Below, piece by piece: positions 45,543 to 55,756 of a stretch of 64,000 bases of DNA. This DNA is from Corynebacterium stercoris (GTDB lineage: Bacteria; Actinomycetota; Actinomycetes; Mycobacteriales; Mycobacteriaceae). Numbering within the stretch: the first letter of the stretch is position 1; each line of letters starts with the position of its first letter. Location of the stretch: the NCBI RefSeq assembly GCF_024160105.1, contig NZ_JAMFTQ010000001.1, positions 124,001 to 188,000 on the forward strand, in the 5' to 3' direction. Position numbers and translations under genes: made by a program. The notes under the pieces were generated by a model. That model did no database searches, was not told the DNA's origin, and saw only the letters and a program-made list of their open reading frames with translations.

Positions 45543-47180
45543 TTAGTGGGAAGCGGAGTCCGTGACGGTGGCATCGCGGTCGGTGAGGTGCTTGGTCTGC
45601 TCGAGGCGACGCAGCGTCTCAATCTCTTCGTGGTGGAACTGCTGCTGCATGTCGCGGACGCGTTCGGTAACACCGAGTTCTGCCGGGCTGAAGGCACCGA
45701 TGGTCTCGGAGTCCGCGAAGCCAAGCTGGTTCATCTGCTTCGGCACGCGGCCGCCGCCGTACTCCAGCGGGATCGGGTGGCCGTGCTCGTCCACCGGGCC
45801 AAGCGGCTGGTGGATTTCGACGAATGCGCCGTTCGGCAGCTTCTTGATCACACCGGTCTCGATACCGTGCTCCAGCACCTCGCGGTCGGAGCGCTGCAGA
45901 CCGATGCACAGGCGGTAGGTGATGAAGTACGCCAGCGGCGGCAGCACGATCAGGCCGATGCGGCCGAACCAAGTCATAGCGTTCAGCGAGATCTGGAAGA
46001 AGTGCGCCACGTGGTCGTTACCACCGGAGATGGTCAGCAGCAGGAAGAAGGTCAGGCCCATGACGCCGATGCCGGTGCGGACCGGCACGTCGCGCGGACG
46101 CTGCAGCAGGTTGTGGTGGGCGTCGTCGCCGGTCACCTTCTTCTCAATGAACGGGTACGAGATGAGCAGGACAACCATGACACCACACATCAAGGCAACC
46201 CAGAAGGCGCCCGGGATGGTGTAGTTGCCGAGGTAGAGCTCCCACGCCGGCATGACACGTGCAGCGCCGTCAGTCCACAGCATGTACACGTCCGGCTGGG
46301 AACCAGCGGACACCTGCGACGGGTTGTACGGACCCAGGTTCCAGATCGCGTTGATGGTGGTCAGACCAGCCATACCAGCCAGGACACCGAACACGATCAT
46401 CATGAAGCCGACTGCCTTCACGGCGAAGACCGGCAGGATGCGGATACCGATCACGTTGTTCTCGGTACGGCCCGGACCCGGGAACTGGGTGTGCTTCTGG
46501 AACCAGACCAAGAGCAGGTGGGCGCCGATGAGGGCGAGAATGATACCCGGCAGCACGAGGACGTGGAGGATGTAGAAGCGGTCCAGCATCAGGTCGGACG
46601 GGAAGTCGCCGCCGAAGATGGCCCAGTGGGTCCAGGTACCGATGATCGGGATGGACAGGATGATCGCGGACATGATTCGCAGGCCGACGCCGGAGAGCAG
46701 GTCGTCCGGCAGGGAGTAGCCCATGAAGCCCTCGATCATGCCGAGCAGCACCAGGGTGACACCGATGACCCAGTTCGCCTCACGCGGGCGTCGGAACGCA
46801 CCGGTGAAGAAGATGCGCATCATGTGCGCGAACATGGACATCATGAACATCAGCGCAGCCCAGTGGTGCATCTGGCGGACGAAGAGGCCGCCACGAACAT
46901 CGAAGGAGATGTCCAGCGCTGTTGCGTAGGCGCGGGACATTTCCACGCCGTTCAGCGGCAGGTACGCACCGTCATAGATCACCTTGGTGATCGACGGGTC
47001 GAAGAACAGTGCCAGATAGATACCGGTCAGCAGCAGAATGATGAAGCTGTACAGCGCCATCTCGCCGAGCATGAAGGACCAGTGGCTCGGGAAGACCTTG
47101 TTCAGCTGCGGCCGGAGGAAGCCGGCAATCGTGATGCGCGAATCAGCGTTATCCGCGGCTTTTGCGAGTTTCGTGCTCAT
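45543..47180 (-). CDS. qcrB: Menaquinol-cytochrome c reductase cytochrome b subunit
   Basis: 545 residues; oxidises menaquinol and moves electrons through two b haems in the bcc complex. Helix B/D haem ligands are in [13 protein letters not shown] and [25 protein letters not shown]; the quinol-site PEWY motif of mitochondrial enzymes is here [10 protein letters not shown]. Eight or more membrane helices are followed by a long hydrophilic C-terminal tail of about 120 residues, an actinobacterial feature. ATG at 47178-47180 overlaps the qcrA stop by one base (TAATG). Confidence 0.97.
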   Translation of the reverse strand: MSTKLAKAADNADSRITIAGFLRPQLNKVFPSHWSFMLGEMALYSFIILLLTGIYLALFFDPSITKVIYDGAYLPLNGVEMSRAYATALDISFDVRGGLFVRQMHHWAALMFMMSMFAHMMRIFFTGAFRRPREANWVIGVTLVLLGMIEGFMGYSLPDDLLSGVGLRIMSAIILSIPIIGTWTHWAIFGGDFPSDLMLDRFYILHVLVLPGIILALIGAHLLLVWFQKHTQFPGPGRTENNVIGIRILPVFAVKAVGFMMIVFGVLAGMAGLTTINAIWNLGPYNPSQVSAGSQPDVYMLWTDGAARVMPAWELYLGNYTIPGAFWVALMCGVMVVLLISYPFIEKKVTGDDAHHNLLQRPRDVPVRTGIGVMGLTFFLLLTISGGNDHVAHFFQISLNAMTWFGRIGLIVLPPLAYFITYRLCIGLQRSDREVLEHGIETGVIKKLPNGAFVEIHQPLGPVDEHGHPIPLEYGGGRVPKQMNQLGFADSETIGAFSPAELGVTERVRDMQQQFHHEEIETLRRLEQTKHLTDRDATVTDSASH

Positions 47181-48400
47181 TAGGACTGACGCTCCCAGAA
47201 TGCCGGGCCAACAGGCTCAATGAAGTTGCCGTTGGCGATGAGGTAACCTTCTTCGTCGATCGTGACCGGCAGCTGCGGCAGAGCGCGGGCGGCCGGGCCG
47301 AAGATCGGCTTGCCGTACTGCAGGGCGTCGAACTGCGACTGGTGGCACGGGCACAGAATGCGGTTGGTCTGAGCCTCGTACAGCGAGGTCGGGCAGCCAA
47401 TGTGGGTGCAGATCTTCGAGTAGGCGTAGTAGTCGCCGTAGTGGAAGTCTTCCTGACCCTGGCGCTCGATAACGCGGGCAGCGTCCTGCGAACGCAGGCG
47501 GATCAGCATGACGGCGTTGCGCGGACCGTGGATTGAGTGCATGTGGTTCTCGTACACATCGCGCTTCGGGTCGTAGAGGTTGCCGTCGTTCACATCTTCC
47601 TCGTAGAGCGGGAAGATGGTCTCCATCGACGCTGCAGCCAGGTCCTCCGGGCGCATACGCACCAGGCGGGACACGCCCGCGGTGGTGTAGTGGTCGCCGG
47701 CAACACCGGAGTGCAGCTCGGCGATCGCACCGGTGTCGCGGCCGAGGTAGACCTTGACGCCCTGGTCCTGAATGGTCCAGCCGTGGGTCCACAGGGTGCC
47801 GTCGCCGTGGTAGCCCAGTGCGTGGCGCTCGCGCCACGGGTTCTTGATCATGCCGCCGAGCGGAGCGATGACCACGAGACCGGCCAGCACGCCGGCGGTG
47901 CCGAGCAGACCCTTCATTGCCTTACGACGGCCGAGAGTGGAAGTCTCCCAAGCGTCGTTCAGCAGTGCGGTGGTGGTGCGGCGGTCGAGTTCGGAGGAGC
48001 GGCCGTCGTGGCGGCGCTGCACCGAAACCTCTTCCGGGATGAACTTCTTCACGAACTGGATCATCGCGATGCCCAGCGAGACGAAGGAAAGCGCAGCGGT
48101 CAGGCCGAGCAGCGGGGTGTACCAGGTGTACACCCACAGGCCCTCGTCGCCGTGGAACTTCGGCTCCCACGGCCAGAAGAGGTAGACGCCCAGGAAAGCG
48201 ATGGCGGAAAGGACGGAGATAACCAGCCAGGTGTTGATGCCGGCAGCTGCCGCCTTCTCACGCGGATCACCCTCGACCGGGTAGCGCTCCTTGCGGTACG
48301 CGACCGTGACGTCGTCGAGCTGGGTGCCGAGAGCAGCGAGCTCCGCATTGCTCATGCGGTCGAGCTCTTCAGTCGTGTAATTCTTCTTCACTTCACTCAT
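47180..48400 (-). CDS. qcrA: Menaquinol-cytochrome c reductase Rieske iron-sulfur subunit
   Basis: 406 residues. The N-terminal part has three membrane helices (about 55-75, 90-112 and 165-185), where most Rieske proteins have one; this is typical of actinobacteria. The [2Fe-2S] ligands are CTHIGC and [12 protein letters not shown] at 48398-48400 overlaps the qcrC stop by four bases (ATGA). The frame is open to 48457, but that would run into qcrC. Confidence 0.97.
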   Translation of the reverse strand: MSEVKKNYTTEELDRMSNAELAALGTQLDDVTVAYRKERYPVEGDPREKAAAAGINTWLVISVLSAIAFLGVYLFWPWEPKFHGDEGLWVYTWYTPLLGLTAALSFVSLGIAMIQFVKKFIPEEVSVQRRHDGRSSELDRRTTTALLNDAWETSTLGRRKAMKGLLGTAGVLAGLVVIAPLGGMIKNPWRERHALGYHGDGTLWTHGWTIQDQGVKVYLGRDTGAIAELHSGVAGDHYTTAGVSRLVRMRPEDLAAASMETIFPLYEEDVNDGNLYDPKRDVYENHMHSIHGPRNAVMLIRLRSQDAARVIERQGQEDFHYGDYYAYSKICTHIGCPTSLYEAQTNRILCPCHQSQFDALQYGKPIFGPAARALPQLPVTIDEEGYLIANGNFIEPVGPAFWERQS

Positions 48401-49245
48401 GAGCGGGATCCAATCCAAATAGCAGCGGCGGCCACAAGGGTCACACCGATCATCCACATGGCCATGCCCTCAGACACCGGGCCGAGCCCGCCAAGGCCGT
48501 AGCCGCCCGGGCTCGGGGTTTCCTTGGAGGACTTGATGAAGGCGATGATGTCGCGCTTCTCGTCGGTGCTGAGCTGGCGGTCCGAGAACTTCGGCATGTT
48601 CTGCGGGCCGGTGAGCATTGCCTGGTAAATCTCCTGCTCGTTCGCCGGGTCCAGCTCAGGCGCGTACTTACCGGAGGAAAGTGCGCCGCCGCGGCCGGTG
48701 AAGCTGTGGCAGGATGCGCAGTTCAGGCGGAACAGCTCGCCGCCGCGGGCGACGTCTGCTGCCTGGATCTGACCGTTGTAGTTCTTACCGCGCAGCTCCT
48801 CCATAGCGAGGGAGCCGTCCGGGTTGTACACGAGCTCCGGGCCGCCGCCGTTGGCCGCAACGTATGCAGCCAGGGCAAGTGCCTGGGACTCGGTGTAGCG
48901 CGGGCGCTTGCGCTCAGCCTGCGCATCGTTGGACATCATCGGCATACGGCCGGAGTTCACCTGGAAGTACACGGCGCCCTCGCCAGTACCGATCAGGGAC
49001 GGGCCACGGTCGGCGACGCCCTGCAGGTTTGCACCGTGGCAGGTAATACATGCGACGTCGTAAAGATCCTTGCCCTCCTGGATCATTGCCTGCTCGTCGC
49101 GCTGCGCGGTGGCGACCTGCGCGTTCGGAGCAAGCGCGGAGGCAAGGAAGCCCGCGCCGGTCAGGCCCAAGGTAAGGGCAGCAGCACCAGCGACGGTGCG
49201 CTGCGTCTTGCGGCGGCTGCGCGCCTTGTGAGGTGTCTTTTCCAT
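48397..49245 (-). CDS. qcrC: Menaquinol-cytochrome c reductase dihaem cytochrome c subunit
   Basis: 282 residues. An N-terminal membrane segment ([22 protein letters not shown]) is followed by two class I cytochrome c domains with haem sites CITCH (about residue 67) and CASCH (about 177), each with a later Met ligand region, and a C-terminal membrane helix ([17 protein letters not shown]). The dihaem form replaces a soluble cytochrome c and passes electrons straight to the aa3 oxidase in the supercomplex. ATG at 49243-49245 with AAGGGA upstream. Confidence 0.97.
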   Translation of the reverse strand: MEKTPHKARSRRKTQRTVAGAAALTLGLTGAGFLASALAPNAQVATAQRDEQAMIQEGKDLYDVACITCHGANLQGVADRGPSLIGTGEGAVYFQVNSGRMPMMSNDAQAERKRPRYTESQALALAAYVAANGGGPELVYNPDGSLAMEELRGKNYNGQIQAADVARGGELFRLNCASCHSFTGRGGALSSGKYAPELDPANEQEIYQAMLTGPQNMPKFSDRQLSTDEKRDIIAFIKSSKETPSPGGYGLGGLGPVSEGMAMWMIGVTLVAAAAIWIGSRS

Positions 49246-49266
49246 CTTGTTCCCTTTCAGCGGCGT

Positions 49267-49887
49267 CTACTGGACGATGTACAGCGTGATGAACACGCCG
49301 ACCCAGATGACGTCAACAAAGTGCCAGTAGTACGACGTTGCCATCGCCGCGGTTGCCTGAGCCGGGGTGAACTTCGACTTGGCCACGCGCAGCATGACGA
49401 CGATGAACGCGAGGATGCCCGCGGTCACGTGCGCCATGTGGAAGCCGGTGATGATGTAGAACACCGAGCCGTACACGGAGGACTGGATCGTCACACCGGC
49501 CGAGATCATCTCCGCCCACTCGAAAGCAACGAGGCCGAGGAAGATCACGCCGAGAGCGATGGTGACACCGAACCACTTGCGCAGACCGTAGACGTCACCC
49601 CTCTCAGCAGCGAACACGCCGAGCTGCGACGTTACGGACGAAGAAAGCAGCACGATCGTGATGATCAGGCCGAACATCACGTTCAGGTGTGCGGTCTGGT
49701 TGTCCCAGTCACCTGCGGCCAGGCCGTTTGCGCGCGACGTGAAGTACATCGCGAACAAGCCGGCGAAGAACATCAACTCCTGGGCAAGGAACGCGATCGT
49801 ACCGACGCTGACGATGTTTGGTCGGTTCAGCACCGATACGCGATCCTGCGGAGTCGCCATACCTTGGTTAGAAATTGCGGTCGTCAC
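49267..49887 (-). CDS. ctaE: Cytochrome aa3 oxidase subunit III
   Basis: 206 residues, five membrane helices. Marks: FLAQELMFFAGLFAMYF, NVMFGLIITIVLLSSS, the quinol-independent subunit III segment FHMAHVTAGI and the C-terminal SYYWHFVDVIWVGVFITLYIVQ. The start is GTG at 49885-49887, chosen because GATAAT ends seven bases before it and because the length then matches CtaE; the frame is open to 50013. It heads the operon ctaE-qcrC-qcrA-qcrB, with a 21-base gap before qcrC. Confidence 0.95.
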   Translation of the reverse strand: MTTAISNQGMATPQDRVSVLNRPNIVSVGTIAFLAQELMFFAGLFAMYFTSRANGLAAGDWDNQTAHLNVMFGLIITIVLLSSSVTSQLGVFAAERGDVYGLRKWFGVTIALGVIFLGLVAFEWAEMISAGVTIQSSVYGSVFYIITGFHMAHVTAGILAFIVVMLRVAKSKFTPAQATAAMATSYYWHFVDVIWVGVFITLYIVQ

Positions 49888-49894
49888 GGATGTG

Positions 49895-49900
49895 ATTATC
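49895..49900 (-). promoter_or_regulatory. -10 element of ctaE-qcrCAB (leaderless type)
   Basis: GATAAT on the minus strand, five of six to consensus, seven bases before the GTG start. Confidence 0.6.
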
Positions 49901-50260
49901 CCCCGTCCGCACCCTAAAGTCACCTCGATTACCCCCGAAAATTTTCTGTGTACAGGGCCACCACCAGCTCTTTTTTCGGCACTTATCTGGTAACGAAAAA
50001 TTTCTTGCGGCATCGGGAACTATCTAGGGCGTTAATCCGACGAGCATCATCGCAGGTCAGAGTTCACCCATTCGCGGCATCCGTCTCAGGCCCGCACCGC
50101 TCCCCTCCCTCCGGGAAGCTTGTTTACTCCCGTCGTCGGCAAGCAAAGTTCCCACTTGTGTCCGACATCACAGCGTGGAGCCGGAGATCCCCCGGGAAAC
50201 CACCAACTTTCGGTTGACCCCCTCACCCATCACCCACCTAGACCGGCCTCCACGGGGACG
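49901..50260. other. Intergenic region between ctaE and ctaF
   Basis: About 360 bases with no supported gene, tRNA or repeat. Its left end must carry the upstream part of the ctaE promoter; the rest is unexplained. Confidence 0.5.
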
Positions 50261-50292
50261 AAAAAGCTCCCCACCTGTTCAGGGTGGGGAGC
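50261..50292 (-). terminator. Intrinsic terminator of ctaC-ctaF
   Basis: Perfect stem GCTCCCCACC/GGTGGGGAGC, loop CTGAACA, then five T on the minus strand, about 35 bases after the ctaF stop. Confidence 0.9.
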
Positions 50293-50326
50293 AAGCGTCC
50301 GCGAAGGCGTGCGGATGCCGAAGTGT

Positions 50327-50758
50327 TTAGTGCTTCTCGCGCGGGATGCCGTACTGCAGGTTCAGCTGAGTGGTGGTCCAGACCAGGAACACTGCGCCGA
50401 AGGCCACCAGCCACAGCTGGTAGAAGGCGATGCCGAGGCCGAGGAACAACACGGCACCGGCCATTGCGAACGGCCAGATGGAGTGCGGGGAGAAGAAGCC
50501 GAGCACGCCAGCGCCGTCCTCGATCTCTGCCTCTTCCCAGTCCTCCGGGACGACATCCATGCGGCGCTCGGTGAAGTCGAGGTAGACACCGAGCATGAAG
50601 GACATTGCGGTGGCGAGCACCAGTGCCACAGCGCCGATCCACTCGAGGCCGAACAGCCACGCATCCTCACCAACCCAGGAGGTGGCGATGATGTAGAAGA
50701 CGGCCATCAGGGCGAGGAAGGTGCCGATTGCGTAGAAGACTCTTGCGCCAGTTCCCAT
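50327..50758 (-). CDS. ctaF: Cytochrome aa3 oxidase subunit IV
   Basis: 143 residues, four membrane helices, the actinobacterial form of the small oxidase subunit. It begins MGTGARVFYAIGTFLALMAVFY, has the acidic loop EDWEEAEIEDGAG and the segment GFFSPHSIWPFAMAGA, which is strongly conserved in the family. ATG at 50756-50758 has GAGG eight bases upstream and lies 17 bases after the ctaC stop, so it is co-transcribed with ctaC. Confidence 0.95.
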   Translation of the reverse strand: MGTGARVFYAIGTFLALMAVFYIIATSWVGEDAWLFGLEWIGAVALVLATAMSFMLGVYLDFTERRMDVVPEDWEEAEIEDGAGVLGFFSPHSIWPFAMAGAVLFLGLGIAFYQLWLVAFGAVFLVWTTTQLNLQYGIPREKH

Positions 50759-50775
50759 TGTTCTGTCCTCTTTCC

Positions 50776-51870
50776 TTAGACGTTAGCGTTCGGGTCGGTG
50801 GAGTTGACGCCGTCGCGGGAACCGGTGCGGTCGGTCACGAACGGGCGGGTGGAGGTTGCGTACGGTGCCTCACCAATCGCCTTCAGCGCCTCGGAGTTCG
50901 GGGCGGCCGGGTTGGCGGTGCGGAAGGCAACGTAGTCGCGGAACTGATCTGGGGTCACGGCGCGAACCTCGAAGTTCATCATCGAGTGGTAGGTACCGCA
51001 CATCTCGGCACAGCGGCCGACGAAGGCGCCGGTCTTCTCGATGCGCTCGATCTGGAACGCGCGCTGCTGCTGGTTATTCTCCGGGTGAGCGTAAACGTCG
51101 CGCTTGAACAGGAACTCCGGAACCCAGAACGCGTGGTTCACGTCGCCCGAAGCGAGGCGGAACTCGATGGCGGTGTCCGTCGGGAGCACCAGCACCGGGA
51201 CCTCCTCGGTCGTACCGACGGTCTCGATCTCGTTGAAGTTCAGGTAGGAGAGGTCACCCTCGGAAGCGCCGTGGATCGGGTTCGCGTTGTGCATGTCCTC
51301 CGGATCGTGCTTGGTGGCATCGGCAAGTGCCTGGCGCTCTGCGTCCAGACCGTCGTACTCCTGGCCGTTCTCCGTGAACTCGCCGCCGATCTTGGCGTAG
51401 CCGAACTTCCAGTTCCACTGGTACGCGGTCACATCGACGGTAACCTCCGGATCCTTGTTCAGCGCCGTGGTGCGGGTCTGCGCCTGGACCGTGAAGAAGA
51501 ACAGGACCATGACGATGACGATCGGCACAAGGGTGAGGACGAGCTCCAGCGGCACGTTGTACTGCAGCTGCTTCGGGAACTCTGCGGCACCCTGCTTCTC
51601 GCGCTTCTTGTTGCCCCAAGCGAAGATGGCGACGAGGAACAGGCCCCACATGATGATGCCGATGATCCAGGCCGCAACCCAGGTCCACACCCAGAAGTTG
51701 TACATCTGAGCACCCTCGGGGGTGACCGGGTCAGGCCAACCCATGTCGAGCACGTTAGCGATCGCAGCCGGCGGCGCTACCTCACAACCGGCCAGGGTGA
51801 AGCCACCCAGCAGGAGCGAACCCGCGACGCCAGCCTTCTTGGCAAAGCTGCGGTTCTTTTGCTTTTCCAC
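50776..51870 (-). CDS. ctaC: Cytochrome aa3 oxidase subunit II (CuA subunit)
   Basis: 364 residues. It has a lipoprotein signal (FTLAGC, Cys29), two membrane helices, and a periplasmic cupredoxin domain with the CuA ligands: His in VNHAFWVPEF and C-x3-C-x3-H-x2-M in GRCAEMCGTYHSMM. It accepts electrons from QcrC. An insert of about 30 charged residues before the cupredoxin core (around KIGGEFTENGQEYDGLDAER) is found in actinobacterial forms. GTG at 51868-51870 with AGGAAGG upstream; the frame continues to 52242 without support. Confidence 0.96.
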   Translation of the reverse strand: MEKQKNRSFAKKAGVAGSLLLGGFTLAGCEVAPPAAIANVLDMGWPDPVTPEGAQMYNFWVWTWVAAWIIGIIMWGLFLVAIFAWGNKKREKQGAAEFPKQLQYNVPLELVLTLVPIVIVMVLFFFTVQAQTRTTALNKDPEVTVDVTAYQWNWKFGYAKIGGEFTENGQEYDGLDAERQALADATKHDPEDMHNANPIHGASEGDLSYLNFNEIETVGTTEEVPVLVLPTDTAIEFRLASGDVNHAFWVPEFLFKRDVYAHPENNQQQRAFQIERIEKTGAFVGRCAEMCGTYHSMMNFEVRAVTPDQFRDYVAFRTANPAAPNSEALKAIGEAPYATSTRPFVTDRTGSRDGVNSTDPNANV

Positions 51871-51942
51871 GTGTGTCTGCCTTCCTGTCCACACTGATAA
51901 CCACGAACGTTCATGAAAATGCCAGAACATTCCTACCCAGAC

Positions 51943-51948
51943 AGAATA
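51943..51948 (-). promoter_or_regulatory. Probable -10 element of ctaC-ctaF
   Basis: TATTCT on the minus strand, about 73 bases before the ctaC start. Confidence 0.5.
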
Positions 51949-52286
51949 GTTGATCAGCATTTCTTCGTTGGAATTCCGGCTGTGGGCCTCGTCGCGCCAC
52001 TCCCGCTCCCCCGCGGTTGGTGCTGAAATGGCTCCGCACAGGCCCCGAAGCTGCGCGAAGTCCGCGACCCGCGCCGCATGGGGGCTCTCTACCCGTGCGG
52101 GGGCAAAGAAGTTACACCGAAAGTTGGCCCCCGATTGGGGCACGGCAAAAGGTGGACGCTCGGGGCGCGGCGCGCAGGTGCGTCCGGTTCGTGCCACTGC
52201 CTTCGCGGTCTCTATTGTGGAGGGATACCGAGTCCGTACCAATACGCGCGGCGCCCTCGCCGGGGCAGCCTACTTTTTCCGCTCTG
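51949..52286. other. Intergenic region between ctaC and ltsA
   Basis: About 340 bases between two divergent promoters. Short open frames cross it in several frames but none has a good start or motif. No regulatory site was recognised. Confidence 0.5.
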
Positions 52287-52292
52287 TATTAA
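52287..52292 (+). promoter_or_regulatory. Probable -10 element of ltsA
   Basis: TATTAA (within TATTAATAA), about 40 bases before the ATG. Confidence 0.45.
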
Positions 52293-52331
52293 TAAGGACG
52301 CTTCACGCTCAGAGAGGTTTGTGGAACAACG

Positions 52332-54254
52332 ATGTGTGGCCTTCTTGCAATGCTGTCCGCCGACGGCAACGCCGGCAACTACGTGGACGCAGTCGATCGC
52401 GCTTTGCAGTGCATGTACCACCGGGGCCCGGATGCCGCCGGCACGTGGCACGACGAGCACGCGGTGTTCGGTTTCAACCGCCTCGCCATCATTGACATCG
52501 AGCACTCCCACCAGCCGCTGCGCTGGGGCCCGGAAGACGCCCCCGAGCGTTACGCGATGACATTCAACGGGGAGATCTACAACTACCTCGAGCTGCGCGA
52601 GGAGCTCTCTGCCGCGGGCTACACCTTCAACACGTCCGGCGATGGTGAGCCGATTGTGGTGGGCTACCACCACTGGGGCGCCGACGTGGTCAACCACCTG
52701 CGCGGCATGTTCGCGTTCGTCATCTGGGATACCCAGGAGAACACGATGTTCGCGGCACGCGACCAGTTCGGCATCAAGCCGCTCTACTATGCCACCACTG
52801 GCCGCGGCACCGTGTTTGCCTCCGAGAAGAAGTCCATCTTGGAGATGGCGGAGGAGCTCGGTTTGGGCCTCGAGCTCGATCGCCGCGCTATCGAGCACTA
52901 CGTTGACCTGCAGTATGTTCCTGAACCGGAGAGCTTGCACGAGCAGATCCGCCGCGTCGAGTCCGGTTGCACCGTGACGCTCAAGCCCAGCGGCGAGGTC
53001 GTGTCCGAGCGCTACTTCAAGCCCTCGTTTGCATCCCAGCCGGTGCCCAAGGGTAAAGAGCAGGACCTGTACGACCGTATTGCGCGGGCGTTGGAGGATT
53101 CCGTCGAGAAGCACATGCGTGCCGATGTCACTGTCGGTTCCTTCCTGTCCGGCGGCATCGACTCCACCGCAATCGCTGCGCTGGCGAAGCGCCACAACCC
53201 AAACCTGCTGACCTTCACCACGGGCTTCGAGCGCGAGGGCTACTCCGAGGTCGACGTCGCCGCGGAGTCGGCGGCGGCAATCGGTGTGGAGCACATCGTG
53301 AAGATTGTGTCCCCCGAGGAATACGCCGACGCTATCCCGAAGATCATGTGGTTCCTCGACGATCCGGTGGCGGACCCGTCGCTCGTGCCGCTCTTCTTTG
53401 TTGCCCAGGAAGCGCGCAAGCACGTGAAGGTGGTGCTTTCCGGCGAGGGCGCGGACGAACTCTTCGGCGGCTACACCATTTACAAGGAGCCGCTGTCGCT
53501 CGCGCCGTTTGAGAAGCTGCCGAGCGCCCTCAACCGCGGGCTGAACCGCTTAAGCAAGGTGCTTCCCGACGGCGTGAAGGGCAAGAGCCTCCTCGAGCGT
53601 GGCACCACGCCGATCGAGGACCGCTACTACGGCAATGCTCGCTCCTTCAACTTTGCCCAGCTCCAGCGCGTACTGCCGTGGGCGAAGCCGGAGTGGGATC
53701 ACCGCGAGGTCACTGCCCCGATCTACGCCGCCTCCACCGAGATGGATCCAGTCGCGCGCATGCAGAACCTCGATCTGTTCACTTGGATGCGCGGCGACAT
53801 CTTGGTCAAGGCCGACAAGATGAACATGGCCAACTCGCTGGAGTTGCGCGTGCCGTTCCTGGACAAGGAAGTGTTCGAGGTCGCCCAGACGGTCCCCTAC
53901 GACCAGAAGATCGCCCACGGCACCACCAAATACGCACTGCGCAAGGCGATGGAGCAGATCGTTCCGGGCCACGTGCTGCACCGCAAGAAGCTCGGCTTTC
54001 CGGTGCCGATGCGCCATTGGCTCGCCGGTGATGAGCTCTACAGCTGGGCGCAGGACACCATCGAGCAATCGCTTACTGACGACATCTTCAACAAGCGCGA
54101 GGTTTTGGAGATGCTCAAAGAGCACCGCGACGGCGTCTCCGACCACTCCCGCCGCCTGTGGACGGTGCTGGCCTTCATGGTGTGGCACGGCATCTTCGTC
54201 GAGGAGCGCATCGACCCGCAGATCGAGCACAAGGACTACCCGGTCAAGCTCTAA
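52332..54254 (+). CDS. ltsA: Glutamine amidotransferase LtsA (asparagine-synthase family, amidates DAP in peptidoglycan)
   Basis: 640 residues. The N-terminal glutaminase starts with the nucleophile Cys2 (MCGLLAM) and has the HRGPD and NGEIYN motifs; the C-terminal ATP domain has the pyrophosphate loop SFLSGGIDSTAIAAL and SGEGADELFGGY. The family makes asparagine or, in corynebacteria, amidates diaminopimelate of the stem peptide; loss of LtsA gives lysozyme sensitivity. Its place beside ctaC matches ltsA as I remember it. It shares one base (TAATG) with the next gene. Confidence 0.9.
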   Translation: MCGLLAMLSADGNAGNYVDAVDRALQCMYHRGPDAAGTWHDEHAVFGFNRLAIIDIEHSHQPLRWGPEDAPERYAMTFNGEIYNYLELREELSAAGYTFNTSGDGEPIVVGYHHWGADVVNHLRGMFAFVIWDTQENTMFAARDQFGIKPLYYATTGRGTVFASEKKSILEMAEELGLGLELDRRAIEHYVDLQYVPEPESLHEQIRRVESGCTVTLKPSGEVVSERYFKPSFASQPVPKGKEQDLYDRIARALEDSVEKHMRADVTVGSFLSGGIDSTAIAALAKRHNPNLLTFTTGFEREGYSEVDVAAESAAAIGVEHIVKIVSPEEYADAIPKIMWFLDDPVADPSLVPLFFVAQEARKHVKVVLSGEGADELFGGYTIYKEPLSLAPFEKLPSALNRGLNRLSKVLPDGVKGKSLLERGTTPIEDRYYGNARSFNFAQLQRVLPWAKPEWDHREVTAPIYAASTEMDPVARMQNLDLFTWMRGDILVKADKMNMANSLELRVPFLDKEVFEVAQTVPYDQKIAHGTTKYALRKAMEQIVPGHVLHRKKLGFPVPMRHWLAGDELYSWAQDTIEQSLTDDIFNKREVLEMLKEHRDGVSDHSRRLWTVLAFMVWHGIFVEERIDPQIEHKDYPVKL

Positions 54255-55255
54255 TGGGAAATGCTCGTAAGCTCCGGCGCGCCCTCGGCGCGGTTGCGCT
54301 TGTCTTGCTCGTGCTCGCCGGAGCGGGTCTCTACGTTTACGGCCCGGTACTGAGCGCGAAGCTGACCGGCCAAGCGCGATTCCTGGGCACCGATACCCCC
54401 AAGCGCTACACCGAGACCGTCCTCCAGCTCACCGATCTGGGCGTCTATGCGGGCTCCCCAGAATATGTCGAAGCAAGGGAGGCAGCGCTGGATGCGGCAC
54501 GGACAGCTTCGAGCCGCGAGGAGCTCTACCCCCTGCTCGATGCCGCAGTGGCAGCCGCAGGAGGTAAACATTCCGCGCTGCTGCGCGCGGGCGATGAAAC
54601 GGCGGGAAGCGAGGGCACGGACTCCACCCGTTTTGCGGGCGTCGAAATGGACGGGAACGTGGCATTTGCCGCTGTTCCGGAGATTTCGCGCCACGAAGAC
54701 GGTCAGCGCTACGCCGATACCCTCGGCGAAGGGCTGACGCGGGCGCGCGACGGTGGCGCGTGCGGGGCCATCGTGGACCTGCGGGGCAATACCGGCGGCA
54801 ACATGTATCCCATGCTTGCGGGCGTATCGCCGCTCCTGCCGGACGGCCCGGCCTTCTTCTTCCAATTTCAGGCAGGAGAAATGCCGATTGAGATCGACGG
54901 AAATTCGGTCACCCCGGCCGGCACTGCCCTAAGCCAGCCCGTGGGCAAGTGGGAGGTGCCGCTAGCGGTGCTGGTTGACGACCACACGGCATCATCCGGG
55001 GAAGCAGTGATGCTCGCCTTCCGCGGCTTGGACCGTTCACGCAGCTTCGGCTCCCCCACCGCCGGCTACGCATCGTCCAATTCCGTATTCGATTTTCCGG
55101 ACGGCAGCGCCCTCTTAATCACGCAAGCCTGGGATAAAGCTCGTACCGGAGAGGTCTTCGGCGAGGATCCGGTGCCGCCGGATACCGATGTCCGCTTAAG
55201 CGGGACGGTGCCCGCCGCCAAAGACTGGCTGCGAGCCGAGTACGGGTGCAGCTAA
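54254..55255 (+). CDS. Secreted S41-family serine protease
   Basis: 333 residues. A basic start and one membrane segment (AVALVLLVLAGAGLYVYG) export or anchor it. The tail-specific protease core is visible: AIVDLRGNTGGNM, then DDHTASSGEAVMLAF with the catalytic Ser, and GSPTAGYAS. There is no clear PDZ domain, so it is a short form. ATG at 54254 overlaps the ltsA stop by one base, so it is co-translated with ltsA; a role in cell wall maturation is possible from this pairing alone. Confidence 0.85.
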   Translation: MGNARKLRRALGAVALVLLVLAGAGLYVYGPVLSAKLTGQARFLGTDTPKRYTETVLQLTDLGVYAGSPEYVEAREAALDAARTASSREELYPLLDAAVAAAGGKHSALLRAGDETAGSEGTDSTRFAGVEMDGNVAFAAVPEISRHEDGQRYADTLGEGLTRARDGGACGAIVDLRGNTGGNMYPMLAGVSPLLPDGPAFFFQFQAGEMPIEIDGNSVTPAGTALSQPVGKWEVPLAVLVDDHTASSGEAVMLAFRGLDRSRSFGSPTAGYASSNSVFDFPDGSALLITQAWDKARTGEVFGEDPVPPDTDVRLSGTVPAAKDWLRAEYGCS

Positions 55256-55280
55256 GCAGCCGTCGGCAAGCAAACGCTCC

Positions 55281-55625
55281 TTAGTTGAAGGAGTCGCCGC
55301 AGGCGCAGGCGCCGCCGGCGTTGGGGTTGTCGATGGTGAAGCCCTGCTGCTCGATCGTGTCGGCGAAATCGATGGTGGCGCCGGTGAGGTACGGCACGCT
55401 CATCTTGTCCACGACGAGGCGCACGCCGCCAACCTCATCGGCCTTGTCGCCGTCCAGGTCGCGATCATCGAAGTAGAGCTGGTAACGCAGGCCAGCGCAG
55501 CCGCCGGGCTGCACAGCGATGCGGAGGGACAGGTCGTTGCGGCCTTCCTGATCCAGCAGGGCCTTTGCCTTCGCGGCGGCGGCCTCAGTCAGGTTCACGC
55601 CGGTGGTGGAGGTGGGTGCAGACAT
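55281..55625 (-). CDS. A-type iron-sulfur cluster carrier (HesB/IscA/ErpA family)
   Basis: 114 residues; delivers Fe-S clusters to target proteins. The three ligand Cys are in QPGGCAGLRY and the C-terminal GACACGDSFN (C-x-C). ATG at 55623-55625 has AAGGAG six bases upstream; the frame continues to 55715 without a site. QcrA in this window is one Fe-S protein that could use it. It is convergent with the protease gene and divergent from the DUF3043 gene. Confidence 0.92.
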   Translation of the reverse strand: MSAPTSTTGVNLTEAAAAKAKALLDQEGRNDLSLRIAVQPGGCAGLRYQLYFDDRDLDGDKADEVGGVRLVVDKMSVPYLTGATIDFADTIEQQGFTIDNPNAGGACACGDSFN

Positions 55626-55743
55626 TAGGTTCTCCTTAGCTAGTTCTGGAGCGTGGCCCCAGGGTACTCCAACTAGGCAGTGCAACCACACGCCGGTGCC
55701 TGATATTCCACGCACCGGCTATTCCCCGCGCTAGGCGGGCTTG

Positions 55744-55749
55744 TAGCCT
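55744..55749 (+). promoter_or_regulatory. -10 element of the DUF3043 gene (leaderless type)
   Basis: TAGCCT, then seven bases, then GTG at 55757; the same hexamer as in front of the yggT-like gene. Confidence 0.55.
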
Positions 55750-55756
55750 AGAGGGC

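Noticed and set aside
50134-50147. CGTCGGCAAGCAAA, found again at 55261-55274
   Set aside because: A few 14-base matches are expected by chance in a window of this size, and the two contexts share nothing else.
52017-52292. Open frames of 90-160 codons in the ctaC-ltsA gap
   Set aside because: They overlap each other in several frames, have no good start site and show no recognisable protein features.
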